DNA of 64,000 nt from Hysterangium stoloniferum (Eukaryota > Basidiomycota > Agaricomycetes > Hysterangiales > Hysterangiaceae): contig WHVD01000006.1 in assembly GCA_015178975.1 (NCBI GenBank), forward strand, positions 186,001 to 250,000, written 5' to 3'. A program made the translations under genes and the position numbers. Shown here piece by piece: positions 12,016-23,348 of the stretch (position 1 is its first letter; each line of letters opens with the position of its first letter). The notes below the pieces were generated by a model, which saw only the letters and a program-made list of their open reading frames with translations, was not told where the DNA came from and made no database searches.

Positions 12016-13206
12016 CTACCCAACCAAGGCAGTTGCATTCCTTGTTGAAAGGTTCTCCAAATGCCGTGATGCTATCTGTTCAAAGGCCCTGATGTATGTT
12101 TCATATGCTAATGACTTCCATCTGCCTGCTAATCTCACGATTTCAGGATCAACTCCTTGCGCTAGAAAAAAGGATGCCCCGCCGATACGAAATGAATGTC
12201 CAAAGGTTGTTCCCCATCCCCATGCGTTAAGAATGAGATTTATTCGTTCGAGTGCAGCTTTTTTGACTATCGGTCTTACTGCACCTCTGTCATCTAGCCA
12301 ACAAAACAGTGGTTCTTCAGGTCCGGCTGGTACGACTTTTGATAAATTGATTAGTGCGTCTATTGGGCATGTCCCTTGCTGATCTGTTAGGTATACTGCT
12401 TGGATTACACCAGATTTGGCTGTTTTAGCCGCAGGTAAGTCCAAACGTGCATACCTCCTGCCATCGTTGTCATGGCTAATTAGGACATCCTTTCGCTTCA
12501 AATGCTTATTGCCATCAAAATGTGTTCTGGATGATACCGTGACCTCCCCGAAACGCATTAAACCCCAAAAGGCGCACGTAGATATGGCCCATACACAGGC
12601 ATCGAAGGAGTTGTTCAAATCCAATGACGCCTTCAACGCGCATAGCATCCTCAATTTTATCGGTGGACATGGGGGCCGCTTTCGTGTATTGCCTTGTAAG
12701 TTCTCTAGCCCCCTTAGTGACCATTCAATTCTCGTTTGTTCGTCATCTGACAGGGGTGGCGGCCAACCTTGAGCTATGTGCCATGCTCTAACCGCCGCTA
12801 GGTATTTCCGAGTAACCCCAACTGACACAGTCTCAAATGCTGTCCCAGCAGTTAGCTCCTGACTGAGCAATGATGAGTCCGCTGCTGCCCAAAGTGCGAA
12901 AGAATGTAAAATTGGGAAGGACACCGGCAATCTTTCCGATTCAGCTACAGAGAAGATATCACAAAATACATGGAACTTGCGGAGACCGGATCCGTAGCTA
13001 TTTGCATCCCGCAGTGACGCTTCAGAGGCTATGGACGCTAGTAATTGCAGTACTGGGTGCTGTACAGTGGATGGAGGTGGTGTGTTGATTCCTTTCCACC
13101 TGAAGAGTCTCTCTTTAGCTCTACATGGAGGCCTCAGTACTGATGGAACAAGGTGCAATTGTCTAGCTGGTAATGTCTGCAATGATGAGGCGAAGGGCGC
13201 TGACAC
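12016..13206 (-). CDS. Tyrosine recombinase of the Ngaro-type element
   Basis: Long frame in the retroelement encoding a phage-integrase-like tyrosine recombinase. The family landmarks are visible: Arg in GLMRFGE, the H-x-x-R box in GHSFRIGG and a Tyr-containing segment in RWKSLAYETYIR near the end. In DIRS and Ngaro elements this enzyme replaces the DDE integrase of ordinary LTR elements. It is the most 3' gene, directly before the B1-A2-B2 repeats. Confidence 0.82.
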   Translation of the reverse strand: MSAPFASSLQTLPARQLHLVPSVLRPPCRAKERLFRWKGINTPPPSTVQHPVLQLLASIASEASLRDANSYGSGLRKFHVFCDIFSVAESERLPVSFPILHSFALWAAADSSLLSQELTAGTAFETVSVGVTRKYLAAVRAWHIAQGWPPPLSDDEQTRIEWSLRGLENLQGNTRKRPPCPPIKLRMLCALKASLDLNNSFDACVWAISTCAFWGLMRFGEVTVSSRTHFDGNKHLKRKDVLISHDNDGRRYARLDLPAAKTAKSGVIQAVYLTDQQGTCPIDALINLSKVVPAGPEEPLFCWLDDRGAVRPIVKKAALERINLILNAWGWGTTFGHSFRIGGASFFLAQGVDPEIVRLAGRWKSLAYETYIRAFEQIASRHLENLSTRNATALVG

Positions 13207-13217
13207 CCTTGCAGGTG

Positions 13218-14674
13218 CTACGGTGATTGGATCCGGTGTAACAAGTGGTTGGGAATGTCTAATGTGGCCTGTGATTGTATTCCAGGGAAGCCTTTGAGGA
13301 AATCGGTGATATGGCCTCGGGAAAGGGCATCTGCGATGTTCTCTCTGGATGGTACGAATTCGGCTCGTAGTTGTATTCGATTCGTGGCTAACAGTTTGTA
13401 AATTTCTTTTAGAATCATGTTTGTCTCCTTGTTGCGTGACCGGCCTTTGTTCACCACTGCAACGACACCACTGTTGTCCGAATGCACCAAGAAAACCGAA
13501 TCGGACGTTGATGCGTCACCCCAGACTGTAATGCCATCCTCAGCCCCAACTCTACCGCGACTGCTTCTGCCCATCCAATGTCACATTGGCGATGTGGGCC
13601 CACTTCGAAGCCAGGGGCCCACTTCCACACTGCCCACTGGGTGCCGACTATGATGCCCAATCCAAATGATGTACTGGCGTCCCCCCACCATCCTATGTCG
13701 ATCGGATCCGCTGATGCAATGGGGAGCTCGTTTGGCAAGTGCCACAATATGAAGTAAACCCATGACATATCTGCTTGCAATGCTGGGCTTGGGGGGAATG
13801 ATGCTCTTCGTGATGTGAAACCACGTGCGAATGCAGTTATAGAGCGTAGAAAAGGTTTTATCCATGGGAAGATGGATGCCACGTGAACCAACTTCCCATG
13901 TAGCCTCTCCGCCTCATTTGCTGAGAATCGATGCTCCTCCTGGGCCCATTGCTTGACTAGCTCCAGTGTTGCCTCGAGTTTCTCCTTCGGCATTGCTACG
14001 GTTTTTGCATCCAAGTCCCATATGAAGCCTATGTATTTCTGTACTGACGAAAAAGGTCTTGTTTTGCTCTCGCTCCAGGGTACACCAAATTGTGCTGTCA
14101 ATGCAATGAAGTCGTCTTCTGTCCAAACCTGCCCTGGCAAAGGAATGGCCAGGAAATCGTCGACCCACTTTAGCAACCACCCGAAGCCTGCCTTTCGATA
14201 TAAGGCAATCAGCATGTCTGCAATACTCCCGAATACTCCTGCACTCGAGGCCAAGCCAAATGCAACCGCCCGATCGACGTATACTAGGCCATCCCAGAAA
14301 ACGCAGCATGCGTTCTGCTGATCTGGTCGTATGGGTGTCATACAGTAAGCTGCAGAAATGTCGAAGGTGGCGGCCATGGAACCCTCTGGCAGAGATAATA
14401 TCAATGCCGCCGCGTCTGCAAAGGTACCCCATTCTGTCGGGAAGTCGTCGGGATTTATGCGACTGTTTATGAAGGAATGTATCGGGTCATCCCAGGGAAA
14501 TGATAGGTCTTGTATCATGCGGTATGTGCTTGAATTCGGTTTTGGGATCAGCCCCAGGGGAGATGTCTGAAATGGTCCTATAGCCTGCTCCAGTTCCTCT
14601 GGCGTAAAGCCCCTGGAGTAGCGGCCAATCTTTTGTTCGCTTGCTATATATTTGGTTATAAATTCTGTGTCCAC
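13218..14674 (-). CDS. Reverse transcriptase / RNase H region of the Ngaro-type element
   Basis: Two overlapping frames carry the RT palm (LGLIPKPNSSTYRMIQDLSF, then FDISAAY and KWVDDF) and RNase H-like sequence (HSDNSGVVAVVNKG, then FVPSRENIADALSRG). It lies between the gag-like region and the recombinase, the normal order for DIRS-like elements. Expression of neighbouring frames in such elements can use read-through or frameshifting (family knowledge; not shown here). Confidence 0.8.
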
Positions 14675-14850
14675 TAAGGAAGATCTGTGATTTTCGAAAA
14701 ATGGCTGTACATGATATGTGCTCCTTCAGTCCGATGTCAAATCCATTATTCAAACCTGCTATAATATTCTGCCAGTCTTGCAATATACCATATTTACTCA
14801 ATATACGCGCCGTGCCGACAGGGTCAAGCGGCGTTGTGACCCGTCTCGGG

Positions 14851-16361
14851 TCAGAGCTTCCTGCAGGATCCTGCTCCGTGGGTATCCTCGAAGCAGATGC
14901 TACACATGTGGGTGTTGATGCAGTTGGTGCCCCACCTGCACTGGGACTCAAGTGCCCAGCCGAAACAAAACTGCTTGCCATCAGGGGCTGTGAGGGCGTG
15001 TTTATTTTTGGCTCCTTTGAGGCAGGATTCTTTCCTGCCGTAGTACACTTTGACTGGCAGTCAGCGGGCAGGTGGCCTTGGACTCCACATCGAAAACAAT
15101 GTGAGGAGTCCCTGTCAGTGCGCGGTCTCTTTCACGGTGATCTGGCAGGGGAGGGGGACTCAGCTGGCCATGAGCGCTTGGGTGGTGCCATTGAGGTCTG
15201 GGACACCTTTGTTGACCGAAGTGCTGTTCGAGTTGATATGATCGTCAGCACCTCGGGATCTAAACAGCCCAAGTCATGAGACAAGTTGCGGGCAGCCGCC
15301 TCCCATTGTTGAACGTCATAGTCCATGGCAACGTCCCAACTATGTGACTTCACAATTGATGTCACAATTGCATGGTGGGCCGCTAACGCATTGGCTCTTT
15401 GGACACCACCCTGGACCCGAGTGCGGTCAACTGCCGCCATTGCTGCTGCTAACCAGTCGATTATACTGATGCTCTTCTCATTCTCACAGTCCAGCCCTCT
15501 GGCAATGATGCCGCCAGATGGTGAGATGGTAAACTCCTCTGCTCCTTTCTCTGCTCTTCGCCGCGCCTCGGAGGTGAGGGAGATGTAAGGAACGTAGTGA
15601 AGGTTCTTAAAGGCTTCCTCCACCTTGCGTGGAATTGCTGAAAAATAAAAAAAAGAGAGGGGGAGTATGAGCATGATGATTGCATAGACACCACAGAATC
15701 GAAGCTGTCACAATGCACAGCATGCATTCTGCAATGCCGTCAAACTGCTGTAGCGTATGGCATGCATTCCACAATGCCCCGCACTGTCCGTGAACTGCGA
15801 CATGCCTTCCGCAATGCCGTTGGACTGTCTGGACGGCCCACATGTGAAATTATGCAGACTGGCCGTCCATCTGTGAGATAAGGAAAGGGTGGACTTACGG
15901 ATCTCTAAAGGGTTGGCCTTAAACCTGGGTATAATATCAGGAATTGGGGCCTTCCTGTTGCCTTGGGACTCGCTAGTGGGTGAAGGTATGTTCCTGGCCC
16001 ATTGTAGTGCCTCCGGATCGAGGAACAACCTTGTCACAGCCGGCGCTGCTTCGGTTGCACTTCGTCCATCCAGGTCACCAGGGCTAGCTTCATTTGTTAG
16101 ACTATGCTTGTGCGCCAATAGCCAGGCTATCTGCGCATCCAGTAGCTCGATCTTGGAAGGTGGTGGGTGTTGGCCTACCCTTTGTGATTCGCAGTTGGTG
16201 CCAGCCCCTTCTGATAGTGGTAATGACGAAGGATCTGGCCCTGGATTCACGTCCACTGGGGCAGTCTCCACTTGTGCCCCTGTGGGAGGTGGGTTCGCCT
16301 CACCATTCAGATTTATACCTAAGTGCGCAAAGACCCCGTGTGGCAAGGCTCCAGATGTCAT
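14851..16361 (-). CDS. gag-like region of the Ngaro-type element
   Basis: Several minus-strand frames. The first begins next to repeat A1 (MTSGALPHG...). The next (15132-15674) is alpha-helical and Ala-rich. The last contains a Cys/His cluster (CFGWALESQCRWGTNC, then HMCSIC), resembling the zinc fingers of basidiomycete retroelement gag proteins. Function is inferred from position and the Cys/His cluster only. Confidence 0.6.
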
Positions 16362-17424
16362 AAGTGCGAAGAGAAATAAAAGAAAGAATTAATGAATGAT
16401 AATCCGTGAAAGGATGCGAAATTTTCAGATACTGTACTGACAGAGATGTCGTAGGAAACAAAAGGCGTGCGACTCCTTCATACGCTCGGCTGGATGTTGA
16501 GTACCGAACTACTCCCGGCACGCAGGGATCGTGTGGCACTCGATACTAGGCCGTCCACTCTGGGCCCAGCCTGAGATATTTTAAGCCCAAGCTGGGCCGC
16601 CAAGCCACAGCCTACTAGTGGCCACAAGGTAAGGACAAGGTACCGCATGGTCAAGGATCGTCAGAGTGTCTTCTGTATAATGTAAGCCACCGTTCAATTT
16701 CTATTCCAACTCCCTTGTACACAATGCTGCCAAAGTCAAAACCTTGCCTGGGACAGCCAAGTAAGTCCCCAGGGCACTCAGCACGGATCCGTACAATGAA
16801 CCGAGTGCTCCGTGATCTGAATAACATAGAATTGAGGCAACTTCTGCCAGGTTTAGTAGTTAAATCGTCTTCCACATGCCCCAGGCCAGCTGATGTGCCC
16901 ACCACCAAAACAGCATCAAAACATTTATTGAAATATAGCCTACCAATAGATGAGATTGTATGTGAAACAGGACCTGAGAAAAAAAAAATCAAGCCGGCTA
17001 TCACTGCCGCTGTCAATGGTGTGTTTTTTGAAATTCAAATATATTTAAAACAAGTAATATAATCTATTTGAATATCATTTCAGTCTCAGATGCCCCAGTG
17101 GGTAAGGATGTGATATGCAATGACATGAATGGAATTGAAGAGATTGGAGAGGAAATGATGAAGAACAAAAATAAGACCAGAGATATAGATCATTTTTTTC
17201 ATGCCCCCAGCACCATTAATGGGAAAAAAAGAAGAAAATGCAAAATTTGTCAGTGAGTACATCACAGCTACATTTTTAATTAAATAAATCAAAATTTTTT
17301 CAGTGACAGCTCAATTACTAACGAGGTGACAACTTTGCACCAACATCTCGAATCAAATCACACAGTATGTAAACTTTATGATATCTCTTTATCGATTATA
17401 AATTTTAATTATATGGTGACAGGG

Positions 17425-18225
17425 TGTTAGGATACACACACAGGGTGGGTCTCCAGAGAAACCTGCGGGATATCCGGTAGGACTTGGCTTCAGCTTATAG
17501 GCTGCACCCTCGCTAGATCGTGTTGTCCAATTTCGAACAGGCAGATGGGAATCCTGGGGAGCCCGGGCGGGGTTCGTGGGTCATAGGTCGTAGGTCATGA
17601 GTCGAGATAGTTGAGAGAGATAGATGTGCCGGAGCCCGTGGGCTCTGACTAGTGAGAGCGATGTGAATCAAGCAAGGGTTTAGAGTGGAAAATGGATTAG
17701 ATTACTGGGGAATCTAAGCTAATTTTCTGACTGGATTGTATGTATAACATCTGCCAGTTTATATAGACTGTGGAGCGAATGACATACCAAATCCAGTAAT
17801 GATGAAATGAAACTAACAAAACATAAAATGGGAATAATAAACACCAAGTTTGGTGTTAGGAACGGGACGGAATGGAGTGGAGTCCGAATTGTGACAAAGC
17901 GTAACCCATAACGGGAAATGGAGCAGGAGCGGAGTACAAATCGTGACAGGTCATTTGACTAAAATGGGAATGGGGCTCAATTAGAGTGGTGACGGGATTC
18001 TGAGTGGGGTCCAGTGACTGATGCATGGGATGAAGACAGACATAGACAGAGACGGAGTCCGGGGGAAGTCCAGTGACTGATATGTGTCGTAATGAGGTCG
18101 AACGTAACAAATCTTGATGTACGGAGTCCAGGCAGGAATTCCTATAAACAGACATTTGGTGTGTGTAGGGTGTGGTGGCATACAGGTTAGTGCCTGGAGT
18201 CCGGCGGGATTGTCCAGTCGTAACA
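17425..18225 (-). mobile_element. Solo LTR, family A
   Basis: 801 bp, minus strand, with 5-bp duplication CAGGG at 17420-17424 and 18226-18230. It is inserted in the hAT transposase gene two bases downstream of an intron acceptor. Confidence 0.85.
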
Positions 18226-20753
18226 CAGGGTGCTTATGTTAAATGGGTTAAAGAGACACCCGGAACAACAAACAAACTCCCAAAGCATCTCTTAAAAATG
18301 AGAGAAGAAATATTGACTCAGTCCAGCGTCACTGACCATTTCAAACCAGTTGGCCCAGCTAAAAATGTTATTCAATACTCAGATGAGGCTTTTAAGCAGG
18401 CCGCTTTGGAGTGGTTGATTGAGACAGATCAAGTATGTTATTACACTATTAAATCTTTACTTTATTTAGCAATAACATTGATTCCAAAGCCAATTCAAGC
18501 TGTGAATCATCCAAAATTTAAAGAAATGATTAATATTGCTTCTTGCGCCAAGAATGGGGTAAAGATTCCAGCACAAAAGGCTACCTGGGAAGGAATTATA
18601 TCACTTTTTAGGCAATACCTACTTGATATCAAGGAGAGAATAACTGTGTGTCTTAGTTTCTTTTTAAATATCAAAGTTTTGAGCTAAAAACTTTATTTCA
18701 GGGCCCAATGGTCAAGGGCAAAGTTTCATTCACGTGTGACTGCTGGCAGGCAAGTAATGCGGACTCATACTTTGCTGTCATGGCACACTGGATTGAATCA
18801 ACTGATTCAAAAACATGGACCCTACAAGCCTCACTAATTGGGTTTACAAAGATGAACTGCTCACACAGTGGCAAGCGGCTTGCAATGGCACTATTCAAAC
18901 TTATCAGCCAGGTTGATATTATCAAAAAAGTAAGTACATATAACAATTACAATGTCACAAGCCATTATTTAATATAATTTAATAGACTGGTTGGATCACA
19001 TCTGACAATGCAGCAAACAATGGCACAATGATGAGAGAGTTCATGGTCCTTTTTGAAGGAGCAACAGGTGAAAAATATGATTGGAAAGAACATCAGATTC
19101 GGTGAGTTTTTCATTATGTCTGTTTTATACAATACTAACATTAAATAATATTAAAATTTCAGTTGCCTTGCGCATGTCATTAATTTGGCCACTCAAGCAA
19201 TTATCTCGACATATTCGGGTGCTAAACACTACAACCTACATGACCCAGAAGCACACCTTCCGACTCAAGGCACAGGTGACAAGAAGGATGTATTGGGGAT
19301 GGTTCGTGCCATAGTTGTGAAGGTATGTGATAAAAGATGCATTCAGTTCACACTGATACTATCTATAATACTTCAGGTTTGAAGCTCAAGCAAAAGAAAG
19401 GATCTATTTCTCAAACTACAAAAGGACAAAGGCTCCGATCGCCCACAAACACTGTTATTAGATATGCCAGTTCATTGGTCATCTACTTTTGTTATGGTGA
19501 ACCAGGCATATCTTTTACGGGATGTAAGTGTTAAAACAGAGATGATACTTGGTTATTCTGATATTTTATATTGGTTTACAGCATGTGGACCGCTTTATAT
19601 TTGCCATAACAGCTGAAGAGAACGACATCACAAGGCATGCAAAACTTTGTTCAATTGCATTGGATACAGCAGAATGGGACGAGATCCAGGAATTTCGAGA
19701 ATTAATAAGTGTAAGTATTTTATTCAATTTCATGTCATCCAATTACCCATTGAATTGGTTTTATCAGTATGCAGATGCTGCACAACAAGCCTTCTCATCA
19801 GAAAATTATCCTACACTTTATTTAGCAATTCCGGCACTTGAGGGATTGCATGCTGCATGGACAAAGTGTCATTCTAAGTGTAGCCCATTGTTCATTTCAC
19901 CCCTAGGAGCCAGAATTGCAAAAATTGCTGAATACTATAACAAAACTGAGGAATCCAATGCCTATCTCATTGCCATGGGTATGTCATATACATTATACTG
20001 ATCTGTCCCACTTCATAGTCCCTGATATTCACAGTGCTTAATCCCTCACAAAAAGTGCAGCATTTCAAGAAGTACTGGGGTGCTGAATTAAAAACTCGGG
20101 CACTTGAGCGTGTTGAAAAAATAGTGAGAATCTTTTTTTTTCAACTTTCAATCACTAATTTATTTTTATAGTTTTGGGAACGGTACATAAAGTTATATGG
20201 AAATGGTGCTCCCGTCATTCAGCCTAAATACCCAAAAACCACAAAGCTATCGCAGCTTTTACTTGAACTCGAAAGTAGTGATGACAACGACAATGACAAA
20301 GCTTCCTTAAGTGCATCACCTTGGATGCGTGAGTACCAGTGCTGGTTTCAAACTCAAGAGGTAGTCCCAGAATCGAAGGGAATTGTGGAATGGTGGGGTG
20401 TAAGTTTTTTAACCGCAATTTTATTTATTTCATATCCTTAATTTTTAAAACAGGTTAATTGTGATAGATATCCAGTATGGGCATCCTTAGCCCTGGATTA
20501 TCTTCCCATTATGGCTTCCTCCGTATCTAGTGAGAGGGCATTTTTGGTGGGTGGCATTACACTCACATGCCGTTGAAACCGTTTAAAAAATGACAAGCAC
20601 TTCAAGTTGTCAAATGTGCAATTCAAAAGGACCTCCTCATCCATCCTCCAATGCCTTCCTCTTCATTTGAGATGGATATTGAGAGTGACGAAGAAATCGA
20701 AACAAGTTTACAGAGCAGGGATTCAGAGGCTGCATTGCTTGAAGTTGAGCTAT

Positions 20754-21479
20754 TGTTATGACCATGTCGCAACCCTATCGGTCCCGAGGTTATTGCCACT
20801 TATCAACGTTTTCAAGTTACCACTTCGGAAACCATCGGCCCCCAAAGCTGACATATGTTTTCGCGATGATCAAACTCCATTTACGCCCATGTCAAAATAA
20901 CTCGTATTGTCTGGTTAAACTTTTGATATGTCCCTTTTATTATGATGATCCATTCAATCCTATGTTTCACATATGTCTATCTATATCTGTAGTCCTTGAA
21001 CTATTTCCTTTTATCGTAATTCCGCTCTCGGTTATCATTGGCCTCCGAACTAATCATAAACTTCCCGTTCCTAGTCAAGCTTATTGTTAATACCATTTTC
21101 CGCCCTTCTCCCCGTTAGTATTTTCTAGATGCCTGTTACTTGTATATGAACCCACTGTAGTTGTAGTTACTAGGCAATCAGAATATCGACTCAGAATACC
21201 CTCATACGTCTGTAACAGTCTCATACTAAGAATTCCCCCATCCGCCTTCACATGCGCTCGCCCACTCCCAGCCCTGACCCCTTGGCCCGACACTCGACTT
21301 GTCCTTCGGTCCCGATCAGTATCTCGCTGAAAGGAACTCTTTAGGATTAGTCTTCGCCCGTCCAAAATCTTAAGGACACCCTATGGATATTTGCAAGGGC
21401 ACAGCACATAAGCTGAAGCCAAGTCCTTCCGATCAGTCCCTGTCGGCCACCAACATTAGTCAGTTTTCAGTTCTTAACA
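20754..21479 (+). mobile_element. Solo LTR, family B
   Basis: 726 bp, TGTTATGACCATG...CTTAACA, with 5-bp duplication GCTAT at 20749-20753 and 21480-21484. It splits the last codons of the hAT transposase. It carries the AAGCTGAAGCCAAGTCC box near its 3' end. A second copy is at 26592-27331. Confidence 0.85.
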
Positions 21480-22249
21480 GCTATCCTCTGATGAAGAGGA
21501 AATTTATGTGTAATATAAATTGATAATATTTTTGAGAAGTTTATTTGATTTTATTAGTAGACTACAAGTTTAAAAATCTGTTATACCGTGGCCTGGGGCC
21601 CAGACCCTCTCTCAAAGCCCAGCCTGAGATATTGGTAGGCCCAGGCCGTGAAAGCTGAGCCCAAGCTGGGGGCTTTAGGCTGGGCTGGGCCTTGCCAATC
21701 ACTATTGATAACTAAATGATTAGCTAATTATTTAGTTTATGAGGTCACTAGTTAGATCATAATGACCTCATATTCTACTTATTATTTACCCTTTATTTAT
21801 CACATGATTCCCCTCTCTGAGACAAGGGTTCTAACCTCTTGCTTGGTTCAAGGCTGCGGTCCTGGGACGGAAGCAAACGATGAGTCGGCGGAATCAATTA
21901 ATGACTCGGGTAGTCACATCCGTGACTTGTGTGACATCCCAACACTGGAGGCTTATCTAATACATCACATGACTCCAAAAATGTGCAGACAAGTCTGCAG
22001 CAAGGTGCCAAAAAGCAATAACTAAGTAAATAAAATATACATAATTAGTTAAAAATTATAATAAATTAACTAAGTAATAATAGCATAATATGAGTCCATA
22101 TATGCTATTATTTATGTGAAGTTAAAAGGAATAAGGCCTATTTTTCACAATAAACATAATAAAAATACAATAAAAATTTGAGAAAATATTAAGTAATTCA
22201 AAGAAAATTAAGAGAACATTATGAGATAATGCTGATACCTCACACCATG

Positions 22250-23073
22250 GCTTCTGATGATAAAGGGAGGTAATTCTTTTGAGCCATCTGCATTTTCTGT
22301 GAATAGATATGTGAGTCAAAGCTTCTTTCCTTTGATGCCAGAGTTTTGCTTGTCAGTGAGTCCATGATCTAGAGGCATACTGTAAATCTTTTTGATCAAG
22401 CCTAATCAACATTCAAAAATCAAAGAGAACTCATGTGTATAAGAGAGAGGATTCATCTTCATTAAAAATATCTTTTTTTGATAAGCTCTTGAATATGCAG
22501 CTGCTCCTTTTTGACTGTATCAGGAGGTGCAGAGGCTGCTTCACCATGCTGCTTCATATCCTTCAACCCATTGCATGCTTTAAAACTGCTCAACCATCCA
22601 TCACTCAGGTTGAGACATTCATCATCTGGTACACCCACAAGGTCAGCAAATGTTTTCCATTTCTGGTGAAAAACTTCACCAGTAAGAAGCAGCTTGTCTG
22701 CCATTGCCTTTGAAATCCAAAGGTCTAATATCTCCATAACCTCTGGATGCTGTGTTTGATGAATCCTTTTGGCTGAGCATGCTGGACTTCTGCTACTTTC
22801 ATACTTTGCTTGCCACCTTGCTTCATCCTTGACCTATGCTGAGACCAGTGTGTGCTTGATTTTGAGGCTGGGATAGATTGCACAAAAATGATTTGCTAGT
22901 TTCTTCTGGACCCTACCATTGGCATTATGCAAATTTAGGATCTCAATTCTTTGTTGAAGTGTTGCATTTTCTTTTTTTTGAGATTCTGCAGGTGGCTTCA
23001 GGGGTTTCCCACCAGGTGTGAGAATATCACTGGTAGTTGGGCCTACAAACAATTCACTGAGTACAACCTGCAA
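22250..23073 (-). pseudogene. pogo-type transposase, N-terminal DNA-binding part
   Basis: Minus-strand relic. The N-terminal segment QQRIEILNLHNANGRVQKKL is a typical CENP-B/pogo helix-turn-helix. After a break comes the second HTH region: WISKAMADKLLLTGEVFHQK and WLSSFKACNGL, characteristic of HTH_Tnp_Tc5-type domains. Downstream, about 22250-22460, are degraded matches to the start of the catalytic domain (NEDESSLLY and ENADGSKELP-like words in changing frames). Several stops and frame changes are present. It belongs to the same element as 9692-10660. Confidence 0.72.
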
Positions 23074-23348
23074 TGTACATCTAAAACATAGAAATTTTGA
23101 AGCCTTACACTTTCACTTCTTCAAAGGGGCCTCATTCTTCCTACCACTCTCTACAAGTCTCTGCAGCTTCTGTACAACTGTTTTGGCCCGTGAATCCAAC
23201 CTGGCAAGGCCTCATTCATAGTCAGATGCACTATCCAATGTTTCCACCACCTTTTCTTCATCTATCGAATTTCTACTGTTTATTCTTTTTTAACTAAACA
23301 TCTTCAAAGTCGGCCATCTGGCACTTATTGCACAATGTGGGGGAATAT

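Larger units (their letters stand above)
11466..16547 (-). mobile_element. Ngaro-type tyrosine-recombinase retroelement (DIRS order)
   Basis: Fossil of about 5.1 kb on the minus strand inside the hAT. Parts: gag-like region (about 14850-16361), reverse transcriptase and RNase H (about 13218-14674) and tyrosine recombinase (12016-13206). Split direct repeats: A1 at 16371-16547, B1 at about 11869-11969, A2 at 11693-11869, B2 at 11466 to about 11566. The order A1-ORFs-B1-A2-B2 is the arrangement known for Ngaro elements. There is no target duplication, as expected for recombinase-mediated insertion. The repeat pairs differ by a few percent, mostly transitions, so it is moderately young. The main open frames are long and it looks nearly whole, with perhaps a few breaks in the gag-like part. 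Confidence 0.82.
16715..21513 (+). pseudogene. hAT transposase gene, intron-containing, interrupted
   Basis: Plus-strand multi-exon gene. An uncertain N-terminal exon lies at about 16715-17020. From 17086 comes a BED-type zinc finger (CKICQ, then an HLESNH motif after an intron). From 18226 the RNaseH-like DDE core follows: FTCDCWQASNADSYFAVMAH, ITSDNAANNGTMM and CLAHVINLA. The hATC dimerisation domain at about 20390-20620 has WWGVNCDRYPVWASLALDYL and SSERAF. The C terminus SSDEEEIYV ends at 21513, beyond the family B LTR that splits it. Inactivating changes seen: an in-frame TGA at about 20575 where the family has Arg, and a frame change within the next 30 bases, plus two LTR insertions. The family A LTR sits just past an intron 3' splice site. 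Otherwise the core is well preserved. Confidence 0.78.
11390..21704 (+). mobile_element. hAT-superfamily DNA transposon with three nested inserts
   Basis: Terminal inverted repeats begin TAGTGATTGGCAAGG and end CCTTGCCAATCACTA. An exact 8-bp target duplication TTGATAAC lies at 11382-11389 and 21705-21712, the length expected for hAT. GC-rich GGCCCAGGC-type subterminal repeats lie at both ends. Inside are the Ngaro-type element (11466-16547), a family A LTR (17425-18225) and a family B LTR (20754-21479). Removing them leaves about 3.7 kb, a normal size for an autonomous hAT. The transposase gene is on the plus strand. Confidence 0.85.
10665..22244 (-). mobile_element. Solo LTR, family C, copy 2 (holds the hAT element)
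   Basis: Fossil LTR on the minus strand, bounded by 5-bp duplication CCATG at 10660-10664 and 22245-22249, inserted in the pogo transposase gene. Subtracting the hAT and its 8-bp duplication leaves about 1257 bp that mirrors copy 1. Noncoding. Confidence 0.8.
6726..23340 (-). mobile_element. pogo-type (Tc1/mariner superfamily) DNA transposon split by nested insertions
   Basis: The left end CAGTCGACTCTGTTATACAT follows a target TA and is followed by ATAACCCATAC-type subterminal motifs. Transposase coding runs on the minus strand: an N-terminal helix-turn-helix part at about 22250-23073 and the C-terminal catalytic half at 9692-10660. The intervening 10665-22244 is a later insertion (solo LTR of family C carrying a hAT). 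A second family C LTR lies at 6766-9567 near the left end. The right terminal repeat was not found; an LTR-like sequence starts near 23349 and may have replaced or interrupted that end. Confidence 0.72.

Noticed and set aside
13953-15279. Several plus-strand frames of 90-190 codons
   Set aside because: Antisense to the reverse transcriptase and gag-like frames of the Ngaro-type element.
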